A stretch of DNA of 64,000 nucleotides from contig CBDFHV010000083.1 in the NCBI GenBank assembly GCA_965247705.1, forward strand, positions 154,604 to 218,603, given 5' to 3'. This DNA comes from CBDFHV01 sp965247705. Lineage in GTDB: Bacteria > Pseudomonadota > Alphaproteobacteria > Rhodospirillales > CAMCUA01. The notes under the pieces are model-generated. The model was not told the DNA's origin and made no database searches. It worked only from the letters and a program-made list of their open reading frames with translations. This document shows, in pieces, positions 36,201 through 43,513 of the stretch (position 1 is the first letter of the stretch; every line of letters starts with the position of its first letter). The position numbers and the translations under genes were made by a program.

Positions 36201-36614
36201 AAAGCCGTTCTGTATCAATCCGCTAGTGAACATAGTGAACTTAGTGAACCTTTTTCGGCCCCCTACGCACGTAGGGACGCGCACGCATGTGCGCATGCAT
36301 CCGCGCGAGGGAGAGGCCCGGAAAAGGTTCACAACGTTCACCACGTTCACTTCGGCAAGCAAAATCAACACCTTAAGGGAGTGAACGTGCGTGTGAACGT
36401 GTTGGCGCACGTTCACTCCCTCCCAAATCGCCCGTTCCGGCCGGTCCGCGGGGCCGCCGCGCCGACCGGCCCGCCGCGTGTTGCGCCACCCAACGCGCAA
36501 GAACGGGTGGCGGCGGCGTTCCTGGAAGTTCCCCGCCGCCACCCTGACCACGACAACCCCGATCAAGGAGACCATCATGGCTCATGTAACTCTGCCCAAG
36601 AAACCGCCGCTTGA
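33261..36614 (+). CDS. Phage primase/helicase (Toprim plus AAA-like), true end near 35930
   Basis: The N-terminal half (residues 1-380) has a primase-type front and a Toprim domain: GLAEGIETALSVIE, then VRVVILADNDGEGAG. The C-terminal half has an AAA-like core, EKPAPGTGATLM where Walker A is expected, SIVLIDNLRRRLDA and an arginine-finger-like LARRLVRIRLDA. The Walker lysine is replaced by alanine in GTGATLM, so ATP use may be unusual. After about residue 890 the frame runs into repeat DNA and on to 36614; residues from the repeat (NQTPDTRSPRSHPANQ) are not protein-like, so the last 230 residues are doubtful. The start is TTG at 33261, overlapping the helicase stop. Confidence 0.8.
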   Translation: MIDLNDTRPFGLEPVRHDLDEIVGRLRDTAEHWVPRHFPNGRRNGDEWRLANIGGDAPRKNGSCVIALKGAHAGDWIDFDTGEGGGPLSTLEHATGLTGRALFDHAAEIVGTAPVRTAAPAPPKDGAGSASETAPETRSKENARREIEIIIKGCRALADTPGEAYLAARGLAVPDTPELRFHPDLTHWETRTGYPGLVAFVRNAGGRVVGIHRTYLAPDGAAKADLPSPRMMLGPIASGTVRLAPLGENGVLGLAEGIETALSVIEACPGLPVWAALAAGNLANVALPPEVVRVVILADNDGEGAGIRAAERAAARHNAEGRRVWIAMPDRAGEDFNDLLRRAGPDAVRKTVEAAVEWAPTSSMAAPPSEASAPAATRVEVGGHRPVGFSAPDAPTTRMRADDGDLARLTARGWDLLKAANAPPWLYRCGGRPSWVERDDEGRPIAHAMTEDRMRHALAQLADWRRTSRSGDLVPAHPPAVLLKNLLATPDPALPVLAAIVTAPVFGHDGSLVTEPGYHAATRLLYEPPPGFRLPSVPERPTRAETDAARTLLLDGLLGDFPFTSEAERAHALALILLPFMRALIDGPTPLHLIEKPAPGTGATLMIDAIAVVTTGVSASVMVEGRDDEEWRKRLTAKLRQIPSIVLIDNLRRRLDAAPLAAALTAPWWEDRILGKSETVRLPIRCTWIATGNNPQFSNELARRLVRIRLDAHVDQPWRREGFRHANLLAWTRANRAALVAACLTLGRAWIAAGMPRHGSMLGSFEAWAGIMGGILEAAGVPGFLANLDEMYEAADAEGAVWRAFVAAWWERHGTAEVGTAELHELALACEPPLPLGDGGERSQRTRLGRALGRLRDRVFAIGEVKVCVRVAGTRQRAQRWRLTIENQGPDQRSSRSPGSHRENQTPDTRSPRSHPANQTLDARSPRSLYLGNTTGCTKANKAECGGAGSRFENQTPDARSPRSPGRVNVCERSLPRSLEKAVLYQSASEHSELSEPFSAPYARRDAHACAHASARGRGPEKVHNVHHVHFGKQNQHLKGVNVRVNVLAHVHSLPNRPFRPVRGAAAPTGPPRVAPPNAQERVAAAFLEVPRRHPDHDNPDQGDHHGSCNSAQETAA
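35916..36411. repeat. GTTCAC/GTGAAC repeat array
   Basis: About 20 copies of GTTCAC or its reverse complement lie in 500 bp. Four longer copies of about 37 bp begin at 35916, 35967, 36009 and 36117 and carry the double GTTCAC-cac-GTTCAC. Elsewhere hexamers are spaced 9 bp (GTGAACATAGTGAACTTAGT). The array lies between primase and the RuvC-like gene, so it may be an iteron-type replication origin or a binding platform. I see no single gene in it. A similar but differently built array is at 40845-41222. Confidence 0.8.
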
Positions 36615-37188
36615 ACACCGCGCCCGGCTGCCGGCTGCCCGGCACGGCGGCAATGCCGGTATCGCCTGCCCTGCGGCCGAACCCCCGGTGCCGGCCGCCA
36701 ACGACTCCGGCGTGTCCAGTCCCGGCACCGTCCTCGCCCTCGATCTCGGCACCGCGACCGGCTGGGCGCTCAGCGACGAGTGCGGCGCCATCACCAGCGG
36801 GACCATGTCGTTCCGGCCCGACCGGTTCTCCGGCGGCGGGATGCGCTTTCTGCGCTTCAAGGGCTGGCTGACCGAGGTCAAGAATGCGGCCGGCGGCATC
36901 GACGCGGTCTACCTCGAGGAGGTCCGCCGCCATGCCGGCACCAGTGCCTCGCAGATCTACGGCGGCTGGCTCGCCATCCTGACCGCCTGGTGCGAACACC
37001 ATTCCATTCCGTATCAGGGCGTGCCGGTCGGCACCATCAAGCGTCACGTCACCGGCAAGGGTAACGCGCCCAAGCAGGCAGTGATCGAGGCCGTCCGTGC
37101 GCGCGGCTTCGCGCCCGCCGACGACAACGAGGCCGACGCCATCGCGCTGTTGCTGTGGGCCATCGAGACCCGGGCGGGTGCGCGATGA
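36577..37188 (+). CDS. RuvC-like Holliday-junction/DNA nuclease
   Basis: The 203-residue protein has a RuvC-type RNase-H fold: VLALDLGTATGWAL (about residue 48, first Asp), YLEEVRRHAG (Glu), and a C-terminal ADDNEADAIALLLWA with the late Asp residues. RuvC-type proteins resolve Holliday junctions or branched phage DNA. AAGGAGACC precedes the ATG. A proline-rich front of 40 residues is not in the fold and may be a linker. Overlaps the next gene by 4 bp. Confidence 0.85.
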   Translation: MAHVTLPKKPPLEHRARLPAARHGGNAGIACPAAEPPVPAANDSGVSSPGTVLALDLGTATGWALSDECGAITSGTMSFRPDRFSGGGMRFLRFKGWLTEVKNAAGGIDAVYLEEVRRHAGTSASQIYGGWLAILTAWCEHHSIPYQGVPVGTIKRHVTGKGNAPKQAVIEAVRARGFAPADDNEADAIALLLWAIETRAGAR

Positions 37189-37442
37189 ACGGCGCCATGC
37201 TGCTCAAGCACGCCGCCGGCGTCGTCGACAAGCGCCGGGCCGATTACGGCGCGCCCGAAGACCTGTTCGAGCATGTCGCCGCCCGTTGGTCGCAGGTGCT
37301 GGGCATCCGGGTCACGCCGGCCCAGGTCGGCGTCTGCCTGATGGACCTCAAGATGGCCCGGCTCGCCCACGATCCCAAGCACCTCGACAGTCTGGTCGAT
37401 GTCCTCGGCTACGGCGCCTGCTTGCGGGAGATCACCCGGTGA
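37185..37442 (+). CDS. Small phage protein (DUF6378-like)
   Basis: The 85-residue protein reads RADYGAPEDLFEHVAARWSQ and LMDLKMARLAHDPKHLDSLV, a pattern of a small MazG-like or DUF6378 phage protein. A nucleotide role is possible but not proven. It overlaps genes on both sides by 4 bp. Confidence 0.7.
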   Translation: MNGAMLLKHAAGVVDKRRADYGAPEDLFEHVAARWSQVLGIRVTPAQVGVCLMDLKMARLAHDPKHLDSLVDVLGYGACLREITR

Positions 37443-37681
37443 GGTGGCTGCCGAAAGGCTATGGCGGCGAGCGCCAGCCGGCCGACGAGATCAAACGCGA
37501 GGGTTGGCACGAACAGGGCATCCTGGTGATCGCCACCGAGGACGGCCGCCTCACCTGGCCCGAGCGCGAGCTGGTCCGAAGGCTCGGCGAGCGGCTCTAC
37601 GGCAGACGATCGGAGCCGGGCAGAGACGCATGCGGGCGCACCGTGTCCGTGCGAGACCATCGGACAGCGGCGCGTGGCTAA
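37439..37681 (+). CDS. Small phage protein, 80 residues, GTG start
   Basis: GTG at 37439 overlaps the previous stop. The protein reads MRWLPKGYGGERQPADEIKR, then ILVIATEDGRLTWPERELVR. No family name is known to me, but the composition and overlapping genes make it real. It ends inside the start of the next gene. Confidence 0.7.
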   Translation: MRWLPKGYGGERQPADEIKREGWHEQGILVIATEDGRLTWPERELVRRLGERLYGRRSEPGRDACGRTVSVRDHRTAARG

Positions 37682-38243
37682 ACGCAGGAAACGCGCCGCC
37701 AAGGGCAAGACGCGAACCACACGCTCGCGTCCCGAGGTCGTCAACCTGGCCGGCGGGCGCAAGGTCGAGATGGTGCACGAGGCCGATCCCGAGGGCCGGC
37801 CGGTCACCCATGCCCGCACCGTCGATACGCTGGCGCGCATGCGAAAGGCCGGCACCATCACGCGCGCCATGCATCAAGCGGCGCGTGACTTCCAGGCCCA
37901 CTTCACCATCGCCGCCTACGACACCACGGCCACCGCGTCGATCGTTCACGTGAGGCGGCTGCGCGGCGAGAAGATGACCTGGAACGACGATCTCACGGTG
38001 CGCCAGATCGCGGCACGCGACCGTGTGCATGACGCGCTCGACGCGCTGGGCGGCATGGCCAGCCCCGGCGGCAGCTGCGTGTGGCACGTGGTCGGGCTGC
38101 AGATGAGTCTCAGGGAGTGGGCGATGCAGCAAGGCTGGAACGGACGGCGAATGCTCGCGAGCCAGGCGACCGGTGTGCTGGTGACGGCGCTCGGCATGCT
38201 GGCCGTCCGTTATGGCTATGAGCGGCCCAGGCGGGCCGGCTGA
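37674..38243 (+). CDS. DUF6456-like phage protein
   Basis: GTG start, 189 residues. It has a basic front (AKRRKRAAKGKTRTTRSRPE), then a helical C-terminal block reading GGSCVWHVVGLQMSLREWAM and GVLVTALGMLAVRYGYER, like the DUF6456 domain of alphaproteobacterial regulators. A regulatory role is a guess. It ends the early operon. Confidence 0.6.
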   Translation: MAKRRKRAAKGKTRTTRSRPEVVNLAGGRKVEMVHEADPEGRPVTHARTVDTLARMRKAGTITRAMHQAARDFQAHFTIAAYDTTATASIVHVRRLRGEKMTWNDDLTVRQIAARDRVHDALDALGGMASPGGSCVWHVVGLQMSLREWAMQQGWNGRRMLASQATGVLVTALGMLAVRYGYERPRRAG

Positions 38244-38560
38244 GAGCGATTACGATTTTTCTACATGTTGTGGGTTGACAGGTGTTCATCACAAGATGTA
38301 GGTTTCTGCCATCATCTTATTGGTGCGTCCGAACCCAGTCCGCTCCAGCATTGCCGCGGCGGGTTTTTTGTTGCCTACTCGAGGCCCGCCCATGCGTGAC
38401 TTGGCTCTACATTCCGCCGCAGACGTGGCCGAGCCCGGATACCGTGCTGTGGGTTACGTCGAGCGGGACGTCTTTGGCCCTTGAGAAGAGGATGGCCGGG
38501 GAACGTTCGGCGTCCGTCAGCCCAGCGCCTGATCGGCGAGGTTGACGGTATGGTTCCAAT
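38244..38560. other. Gap holding a 30-codon remnant
   Basis: The first part is AT-richer with no gene. A reading frame at 38392-38484 gives RDLALHSAADVAEPGYRAVG and then stops, which looks like the N-terminal end of a truncated phage gene. A GCCGCGGC palindrome followed by a T-run at about 38356-38372 might stop transcription. GC falls from here to about 40740. Confidence 0.35.
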
Positions 38561-39178
38561 ATGAAGAAAGCTCGGACGTCAATGGGAAGAACAATAAGAA
38601 TTGTGGGGACAATCAAGTTTTTGATTGCCTTGACTATCGTATTCTTTGTGTCGGCGAATGCTCACGCGGAAAATCCCGACGCAATACTCTCAAAAGAGAG
38701 TGCACGAGATATGTTCGGCCTCTCACGGTCGGCTTGGGTGGAAAACGTCCGTCAAGTCAAGGCTGCGGGGATAGGGGAGTTCGCAATAACGCCAACGGGT
38801 GAGTATACATTGTATTTGCGTCCGACACCGGGGGCAGGGTTGTTGATGGTTACCCCCTGGTATGAGGCACCTAATATGAATACACCTTGGAAATTGAGTG
38901 TGACTGTGGCTGCGGATGAGGAGCCTGCTCTCAGTGTTTACCTATCCATGTCACCTGATGATGTGAAAAACCTAATCCAAATTTCTACCCGCGAAATGGA
39001 ACCTGAATACTCAGTCATGGGTTATATGTCTCGGAATTCTCAATCGGTACCCTCCATTCATTTTACTATATTCCGGGTTGGTGACTTTCCTCCAATCGAC
39101 ATGCTGAACAAACTGGGCCGTGTATGCCCTCCAGTTGAGGGAAAACAAGTGTGTATTCGTTCATCGATGATCGAATGA
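38561..39178 (+). CDS. Secreted hypothetical protein (moron candidate)
   Basis: The 205-residue protein has a signal peptide (IKFLIALTIVFFVSANAHA/ENPD) and is likely periplasmic. Later blocks are EFAITPTGEYTLYLRPTPGA and GKQVCIRSSMIE. Only two cysteines are seen late in the protein. The AT-richer codon use and its place between early and late phage genes suggest a lysogenic-conversion gene acquired by transfer. Function unknown; no lipoprotein box. Confidence 0.6.
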   Translation: MKKARTSMGRTIRIVGTIKFLIALTIVFFVSANAHAENPDAILSKESARDMFGLSRSAWVENVRQVKAAGIGEFAITPTGEYTLYLRPTPGAGLLMVTPWYEAPNMNTPWKLSVTVAADEEPALSVYLSMSPDDVKNLIQISTREMEPEYSVMGYMSRNSQSVPSIHFTIFRVGDFPPIDMLNKLGRVCPPVEGKQVCIRSSMIE

Positions 39179-39424
39179 AGGTCAATGTTCGAAGGCGTGG
39201 TGTAATTCGGCTTGTTGGCAGCCGTTGTTGTCTTGTTGTCTCTGGCGGCTGTGCTACTCGAGAAATGTGCCGGATCTCCTCCGGCTGTAGAACGCGCTGG
39301 GCAACCTCTTCGAGGGACATGCGGGGAACGTCGATTTCTCCCGGATTTATAGCGGGGTTAAAGAAGAAAGTAAAAAGCGACGCTCAACTATGCGGACAGG
39401 GGCATCTGACTGGAAGAACGGTGC
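39179..39424. other. AT-richer gap, possible short lipophilic ORF
   Basis: A frame without an ATG encodes LLAAVVVLLSLAAVLLEKCA from about 39211, a membrane-like helix ending in a cysteine, then a short tail ending at about 39351. It could be a small membrane peptide from the TTG, but there is no ribosome site I trust. Confidence 0.25.
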
Positions 39425-39447
39425 ATGAAGCGAACATATTATCTTAA

Positions 39448-40165
39448 GGGGCTGTCCCAGATAACTAACCCAAATGCTTCCTAACCCATTGCCTCAATTG
39501 CGCTAATTGAGTTGATGGGTCACTGTTGTTAAAACGCCACTCGGACTCCTTCAAAAATAGCCCGAAATGGGCCTTTGGAACACCGTTGAACTTGCGCATG
39601 TGACGCTTCGCCTGATTCCAAAAATTCTCGATCCCGTTGATGTGCGTTTGATTGTCTGCAAAGACTTCGGAATGGTTGATCCGGAAGTGGTGAAAGTCCG
39701 ACACGTCCAGGACATTGTAGCCTTTCCAGCCATCTGAATAGACGATGCTGTCAGGGACAACCTTGCGCTCGATAATCGGCATCAAAGTCGCTGAAGAAGC
39801 ATCCGCGATGATCTTGGTGTAGACCTTGCCTCCACGCTTCAACAGGCCGAATACCGGGATTTTTCCTGCCGCGCCTCGGCCGCGCTTGCCCTTCCGTCTG
39901 CCGCCAAAGTAACTCTCGTCCACCTCGATCTCGCCGCCAAACATCGCTTCGCTCTCTGCTGCCAGTTCGAAGGCGATGATCTCGCGGAGACGGTGAAAAT
40001 AAAACGCTGATGTTTTGCGGTTCACACCGCACAGGATCGCTGCCGTTCGTGCCGTCGTCCCCGAAACAAAATGCTCAATCAGCCGGTCCTGTTTGTAACC
40101 GCTGAGGCGGCTCTTCCGCATAGCTCCCATGATAACCCCTAATCTGGGTTATCTGGGACAGCCCC
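39448..40165 (-). mobile_element. IS1595-family insertion sequence, 718 bp
   Basis: Perfect ends: GGGGCTGTCCCAGATAAC at 39448 onward and its inverse ending GGGACAGCCCC at 40165. An 8-bp duplication TATCTTAA flanks it (39440-39447 and 40166-40173). It carries one ISXO2-type transposase. Insertion was clean and is recent by its intact ends and gene. Confidence 0.95.
39465..40130 (-). CDS. IS1595-family transposase (ISXO2-like)
   Basis: The 221-residue transposase shows an N-terminal helix-turn-helix (RTAAILCGVNRKTSAFYFHR), then the ISXO2-like DDE core: IEVDESYFGGRRKGK (first Asp), SIVYSDGWKGYNVL (second Asp), and the late HINGIENFWNQAKRH with its catalytic Asn/Glu region. It is complete, with an ATG just inside the right end. 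Cut-and-paste movement; family members share this length. Confidence 0.92.
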   Translation of the reverse strand: MGAMRKSRLSGYKQDRLIEHFVSGTTARTAAILCGVNRKTSAFYFHRLREIIAFELAAESEAMFGGEIEVDESYFGGRRKGKRGRGAAGKIPVFGLLKRGGKVYTKIIADASSATLMPIIERKVVPDSIVYSDGWKGYNVLDVSDFHHFRINHSEVFADNQTHINGIENFWNQAKRHMRKFNGVPKAHFGLFLKESEWRFNNSDPSTQLAQLRQWVRKHLG

Positions 40166-40430
40166 TATCTTAATTATTACATAAAGCCTTGGATTAAAGA
40201 CTTCTCTAAGGGGATGTTTATGATTTTTGGCACCGGTTTGGTAGGGGTATTATATGCGACGTTTCCAACGGGTATTGTCCTTCTTCTCATCGAGGAAACT
40301 ACAGAACTCATTTCTTACGATACGGTAGTCTATATTTCGATCTTTGTTGGTGTTTTGGGAGCAATACGCCACCTGCCTACATTTTACCGCGGCCATACAG
40401 GCCGGCGATAAGAAGCCGTAAAGGGTCGGT

Positions 40431-40751
40431 ATGGATGCCGTCGAAGCCTATCGGGTGAAGACTGGATGCGATGGGGCTGACCGTGCTGCTGTCGTCGCTT
40501 TGCTTAGTCCAATTGAAGAAGATCAGAAGAGTTGGTTCCGAATGTCAGGGTTTGGCTACTTGGGCCGCGAGGCTCGTGATTATCACACGTTGCTGGCGTT
40601 CACCTTCGCTGATACCGCGCTCTCAAAAGGCTGTCTGGGCGATGCCGACGTGACCTATCGAGACCTGATTGTGTTGTGCTCCGGGAGCAATTACGCGGGC
40701 ATCCGAGCTTGCGCCCAGATTGATATCGACGACGCCCGAGCACGGCGTTAG
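40431..40751 (+). CDS. Hypothetical protein, 106 residues
   Basis: Begins VEAYRVKTGCDGADRA and ends with VLCSGSNYAGIRACAQIDID. It has no membrane helix or signal peptide and I know no family. It is part of the AT-richer moron zone, so its coding status is uncertain. Confidence 0.45.
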   Translation: MDAVEAYRVKTGCDGADRAAVVALLSPIEEDQKSWFRMSGFGYLGREARDYHTLLAFTFADTALSKGCLGDADVTYRDLIVLCSGSNYAGIRACAQIDIDDARARR

Positions 40752-40844
40752 GCAATCCGCCCTGAGTTTGCGGGTCCTTCCTGGCGGAAAACGCAAGTGG
40801 GCGGGCTTCGCGCGGAATCGCGCCAGCGACAGGCCGAAAAACTG

Positions 40845-41222
40845 GGTTACCACTAGGTTACCACCGGTTACCACCTGCGCCCGGCGGAGAAAACCACGCT
40901 GTTACAAAGACGTAGGGACGGATCGGGGTGGTAACCTGGGTGGTAACCGAGGTTACCACCGGCCGCCGGCCACTGCTCCGGTCTGACGGAATAACGGCGC
41001 AATATCAATGACTTACGTCCATAGAAGGGGTGGTAACCTGGGTGGTAACCCAAGTGGTAACCACGGTTTGCCGGTTACCACCCCGCCGGAGCCGGAAAAC
41101 GACGTGATTGCAAAGGCTTAGCGTCAGATCGGCGTGGTAACCTGGGTGGTAACCACCTGGTAACCAGAGCCGTTGGTTACCACCCAGGTTACCACCCTTG
41201 GTTACCACCTCCGGTTACCACC
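40845..41222. repeat. GGTTACC/GGTAACC repeat array
   Basis: Seventeen copies of GGTTACC or GGTAACC lie in about 380 bp, often paired as GTGGTAACCTGGGTGGTAAC (12-bp spacing) or three in a row at 12-13 bp. There are about three larger units of roughly 100 bp. I see no gene here. It resembles the 35916 array in design but has a different core. A terminator follows at 41297. Confidence 0.85.
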
Positions 41223-41296
41223 ATCGAGGACGCCGGACCGGCGCGATCGGCACCGGCCGGCGCGGTGCACCGCCCACCAACGAGACATCGACATTA

Positions 41297-41326
41297 GCCG
41301 TCCCGCCTGGGCGCGGGCGGCCTTTT
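41297..41326 (+). terminator. Hairpin followed by TTTT
   Basis: GCCGTCCCGC and GCGGGCGGC pair with one bulged T, loop CTGGGC, followed by CTTTTCG. It lies between the repeat array and the PAPS-reductase remnant. Confidence 0.55.
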
Positions 41327-41341
41327 CGTGATGGGAGACCC

Positions 41342-41395
41342 ATGACCCAGCACCCGCCAATCATGCATGTGATCTCGCTCGGCGCCGGCCCATGA
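41342..41395 (+). pseudogene. PAPS-reductase-like phage gene reduced to its first 17 codons
   Basis: The peptide reads PPIMHVISLGAGP and then stops in the methyltransferase start. In related prophages this front continues as SLGAGVQSTTLALM of a PAPS reductase / ATP-pyrophosphatase-like protein (from memory, not searched). The rest is absent, so a deletion appears to have joined the front directly to the methyltransferase gene. The ATG follows GGGAGACC. Confidence 0.5.
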
Positions 41396-41696
41396 GCGTC
41401 CGCATCCTCATCGGCGAGTGCCGCGAGCGGCTTCGCGAGCTGCCCGAGGGCTCGGTCCACTGCGCGGTCACGAGCCCGCCCTGTCAATTGCGACTGAAAA
41501 TTTCCCACTTTTGTCGATCGAAAATTTCTCACTTTGAGCGTGCGGTCGTACCCCCAGACGCAGTGTTTGGGGGTACGGACTTGGTCGAGCTGTAGGTAAC
41601 CGGGTTGGCGCAGCGACCGCCAAGAGTCTGGCGGCGACAACCCGGTTATCCACAGCGGGCGGGTGTCACCGCACCTTTCTCCGTTTGAGTCGGCGA

Positions 41697-42494
41697 TCAT
41701 CCGGCGGCTTTTTTCCTGCGTCGATCCGAGCCGGACTGCAGCAGGTTCTGATGATCCTTCATCCGGTAGCTGTTGCCCCGGATGTTGACGATGTGGCAGT
41801 GGTGCACAAGGCGGTCGATGAGAGCCGCCGCCATGACCTCGTCGCCGAGCACGCCACCCCAGTCCTCGAAACCCTTGTTCGACGTCAGCACAGTCGACGC
41901 CCTCTCGTGCCGGGCGTTGATGAGCTGGAAGAAGAGCACGGCGCCGTCCTGGTTGACCGGCAAGTAGCCGATCTCGTCGACCACCAGCAGGGCCGGATGG
42001 GTGAGCACGCGCAGCCGCCGGGTCAGATTGCCGGCGGCCTTGGCCTCGGTGAGGGACTCGATCAGCCCCGCGAGCGTGCCGTAGTAGACGCGCCGGCCGG
42101 CCTCGGCCGCCGCGATCGCGAGGCTGATCGCCAAGTGAGTCTTCCCCACGCCGGGCGGCCCGAGCAGGATCACGTTCTCGCCGCGGTCCAGGAAGCCGAG
42201 CTCGTGCAAGCTCTCGATCTGCTCGCGCTTGATGCTGGGCTGGAAGGCGAAGTCGAACTGATCGAGCGTCTTCACAGCCGGCAGCCGCGAGGAGCGCATG
42301 GCGGTCTGGAGACGACGGTTGTTGCGCAGCACGATCTGGGCGTTCAGCAACTGCTCGATGGCCTCGGCCGCCGAGATTGTGCCGCCGTCGGCGTCCGAGA
42401 GGATGCCGTCGACGGCCTCAAGCGCGCCCGGCATCTTGAGGTCCGCCAGCATTGCCCGCAGCCGGTCGCGCCGGGCCGGCGCCGGAGCGTTCAT
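41697..42494 (-). CDS. istB: IstB, IS21 helper ATPase
   Basis: The 265-residue AAA+ protein has Walker A LLGPPGVGKTHLA (about residue 110), Walker B ALLVVDEIGYLP (about 172), and the C-terminal NSYRMKDHQNLLQSG. It is the ATP-dependent helper and target selector for IstA. The start overlaps the istA end by 4 bp. Part of its 3' half is also found inside the portal gene at 51548-51684. Confidence 0.95.
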   Translation of the reverse strand: MNAPAPARRDRLRAMLADLKMPGALEAVDGILSDADGGTISAAEAIEQLLNAQIVLRNNRRLQTAMRSSRLPAVKTLDQFDFAFQPSIKREQIESLHELGFLDRGENVILLGPPGVGKTHLAISLAIAAAEAGRRVYYGTLAGLIESLTEAKAAGNLTRRLRVLTHPALLVVDEIGYLPVNQDGAVLFFQLINARHERASTVLTSNKGFEDWGGVLGDEVMAAALIDRLVHHCHIVNIRGNSYRMKDHQNLLQSGSDRRRKKAAG

Positions 42495-43513
42495 TGCAGC
42501 GCCTCCGTATAGACACTAAGCGGTCGCCGCTCGACCTTCACGGTTGCCGGCAGTCGCCGCGGCGCGGGCTCCGGAGCATGCCGGGCGCCGAGACGTCGAT
42601 AGGGATGGTTCGCCAAGGGGAGAAGCACCACCCGCTCGTCGCGCTCGAAGCGGTCGACAGGACGCTCCCCGGTCGTGGCATGCCGGCGGACGTTGGCTGT
42701 GCCCTCCAGCCAGCGCACGGCCTGCTCGTTGAGATCGTTGTCATTCGCAAACGAGCGGCCGTAGAAGAAGCTCTCGCGGATGTAGCGGATCGGGCGCTCC
42801 ACTTTGCCCTTGGTCTGGGCCCGATAGGGTCGGCACGAGCGCGGCATGAACCCCCAGTGCGCGGCGAACCGCAGGAACTCCTCGTTCAGCACCAGGCCGC
42901 CGCCGGCCCCGCGGTCGTCGGACAGCACCACGGCGCGCATCTGGTCGAACAGCAGCTCCTCCGGAACCCCGCCGAACCGGTCGAAGGCGCTCTCCAGACC
43001 TTCCATCAGGACCGGCATGGTCTGCCGAGTATAGAAGTGCAGCCACAGCAGCCGGGAGTAGCCGAGGACGATCACCAGGGCATGGCGCCGACCCCAGGGC
43101 AGCGTGAACGTACCGAAGTCCACCTGGCCCTGATGCCCCGCCGGCGTCTCGAACCGGACCAGCGATTCAACCGGTTCGCGCGGTCGCGTCGCCCGCACAT
43201 AGTCGTTCACGCGAGAGTAGCAGCCCGGGTAGCCCGCAGCGCGGACCTCATCGAAAAGCCGCTTCGCCGACAGCTTCGGGAACGCCTCAAGACGGGCGTC
43301 GATGATTGCCTTGTAGAGGTCCAGCTTGTGGACCACCGGCGGACGGGGCGAATACCCTCGCGCACCGGCCGCCAGATCCCGGTCCAGTTGGCCGGTATCG
43401 ACCCAATTGTGGATCGTCCGACGATTCACCCCGAACCGCCTCGACAGCTCTGCCTTCGAGACGCCCCGGTCCAGATAGTGCTTCAACAACATCCTGATCT
43501 CCCATTTGTACAT
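42491..43513 (-). CDS. istA: IstA, IS21 transposase
   Basis: The 340-residue protein begins with a helix-turn-helix (GVSKAELSRRFGVNRRTIHN) and has an rve-type DDE core: GHQGQVDFGTFTLPWG (first Asp), LLFDQMRAVVLSDDR (second Asp) and GKVERPIRYIRESF (Glu). It makes the DNA breaks and joins for IS21. Intact, with an ATG at 43511-43513. Confidence 0.95.
   Translation of the reverse strand: MYKWEIRMLLKHYLDRGVSKAELSRRFGVNRRTIHNWVDTGQLDRDLAAGARGYSPRPPVVHKLDLYKAIIDARLEAFPKLSAKRLFDEVRAAGYPGCYSRVNDYVRATRPREPVESLVRFETPAGHQGQVDFGTFTLPWGRRHALVIVLGYSRLLWLHFYTRQTMPVLMEGLESAFDRFGGVPEELLFDQMRAVVLSDDRGAGGGLVLNEEFLRFAAHWGFMPRSCRPYRAQTKGKVERPIRYIRESFFYGRSFANDNDLNEQAVRWLEGTANVRRHATTGERPVDRFERDERVVLLPLANHPYRRLGARHAPEPAPRRLPATVKVERRPLSVYTEALQ

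Larger units (their letters stand above)
39425..40411 (+). pseudogene. Small membrane protein gene split by IS1595
   Basis: The 5' piece starts at the ATG at 39425 and runs into TATCTTAA; the 3' piece resumes in the second copy. With the 718-bp element and one 8-bp duplication removed, 261 nt remain, an open 86-residue protein beginning MKRTYYLNYYIKPWIKDF and containing two membrane helices (GMFMIFGTGLVGVLYATFPT and VVYISIFVGVLGAI). As it stands the gene is broken. The function is unknown. Confidence 0.85.

Noticed and set aside
35916..36411. CRISPR array
   Set aside because: The units are short and overlapping with 3-bp gaps, there are no unique spacers of constant length, and no cas operon is near (the Cas4-like nuclease belongs to the phage recombination block).
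40845..41222. CRISPR array at the GGTTACC repeats
   Set aside because: The spacing is 12-13 bp and the core is a 7-mer that reads in both directions; no spacer structure.
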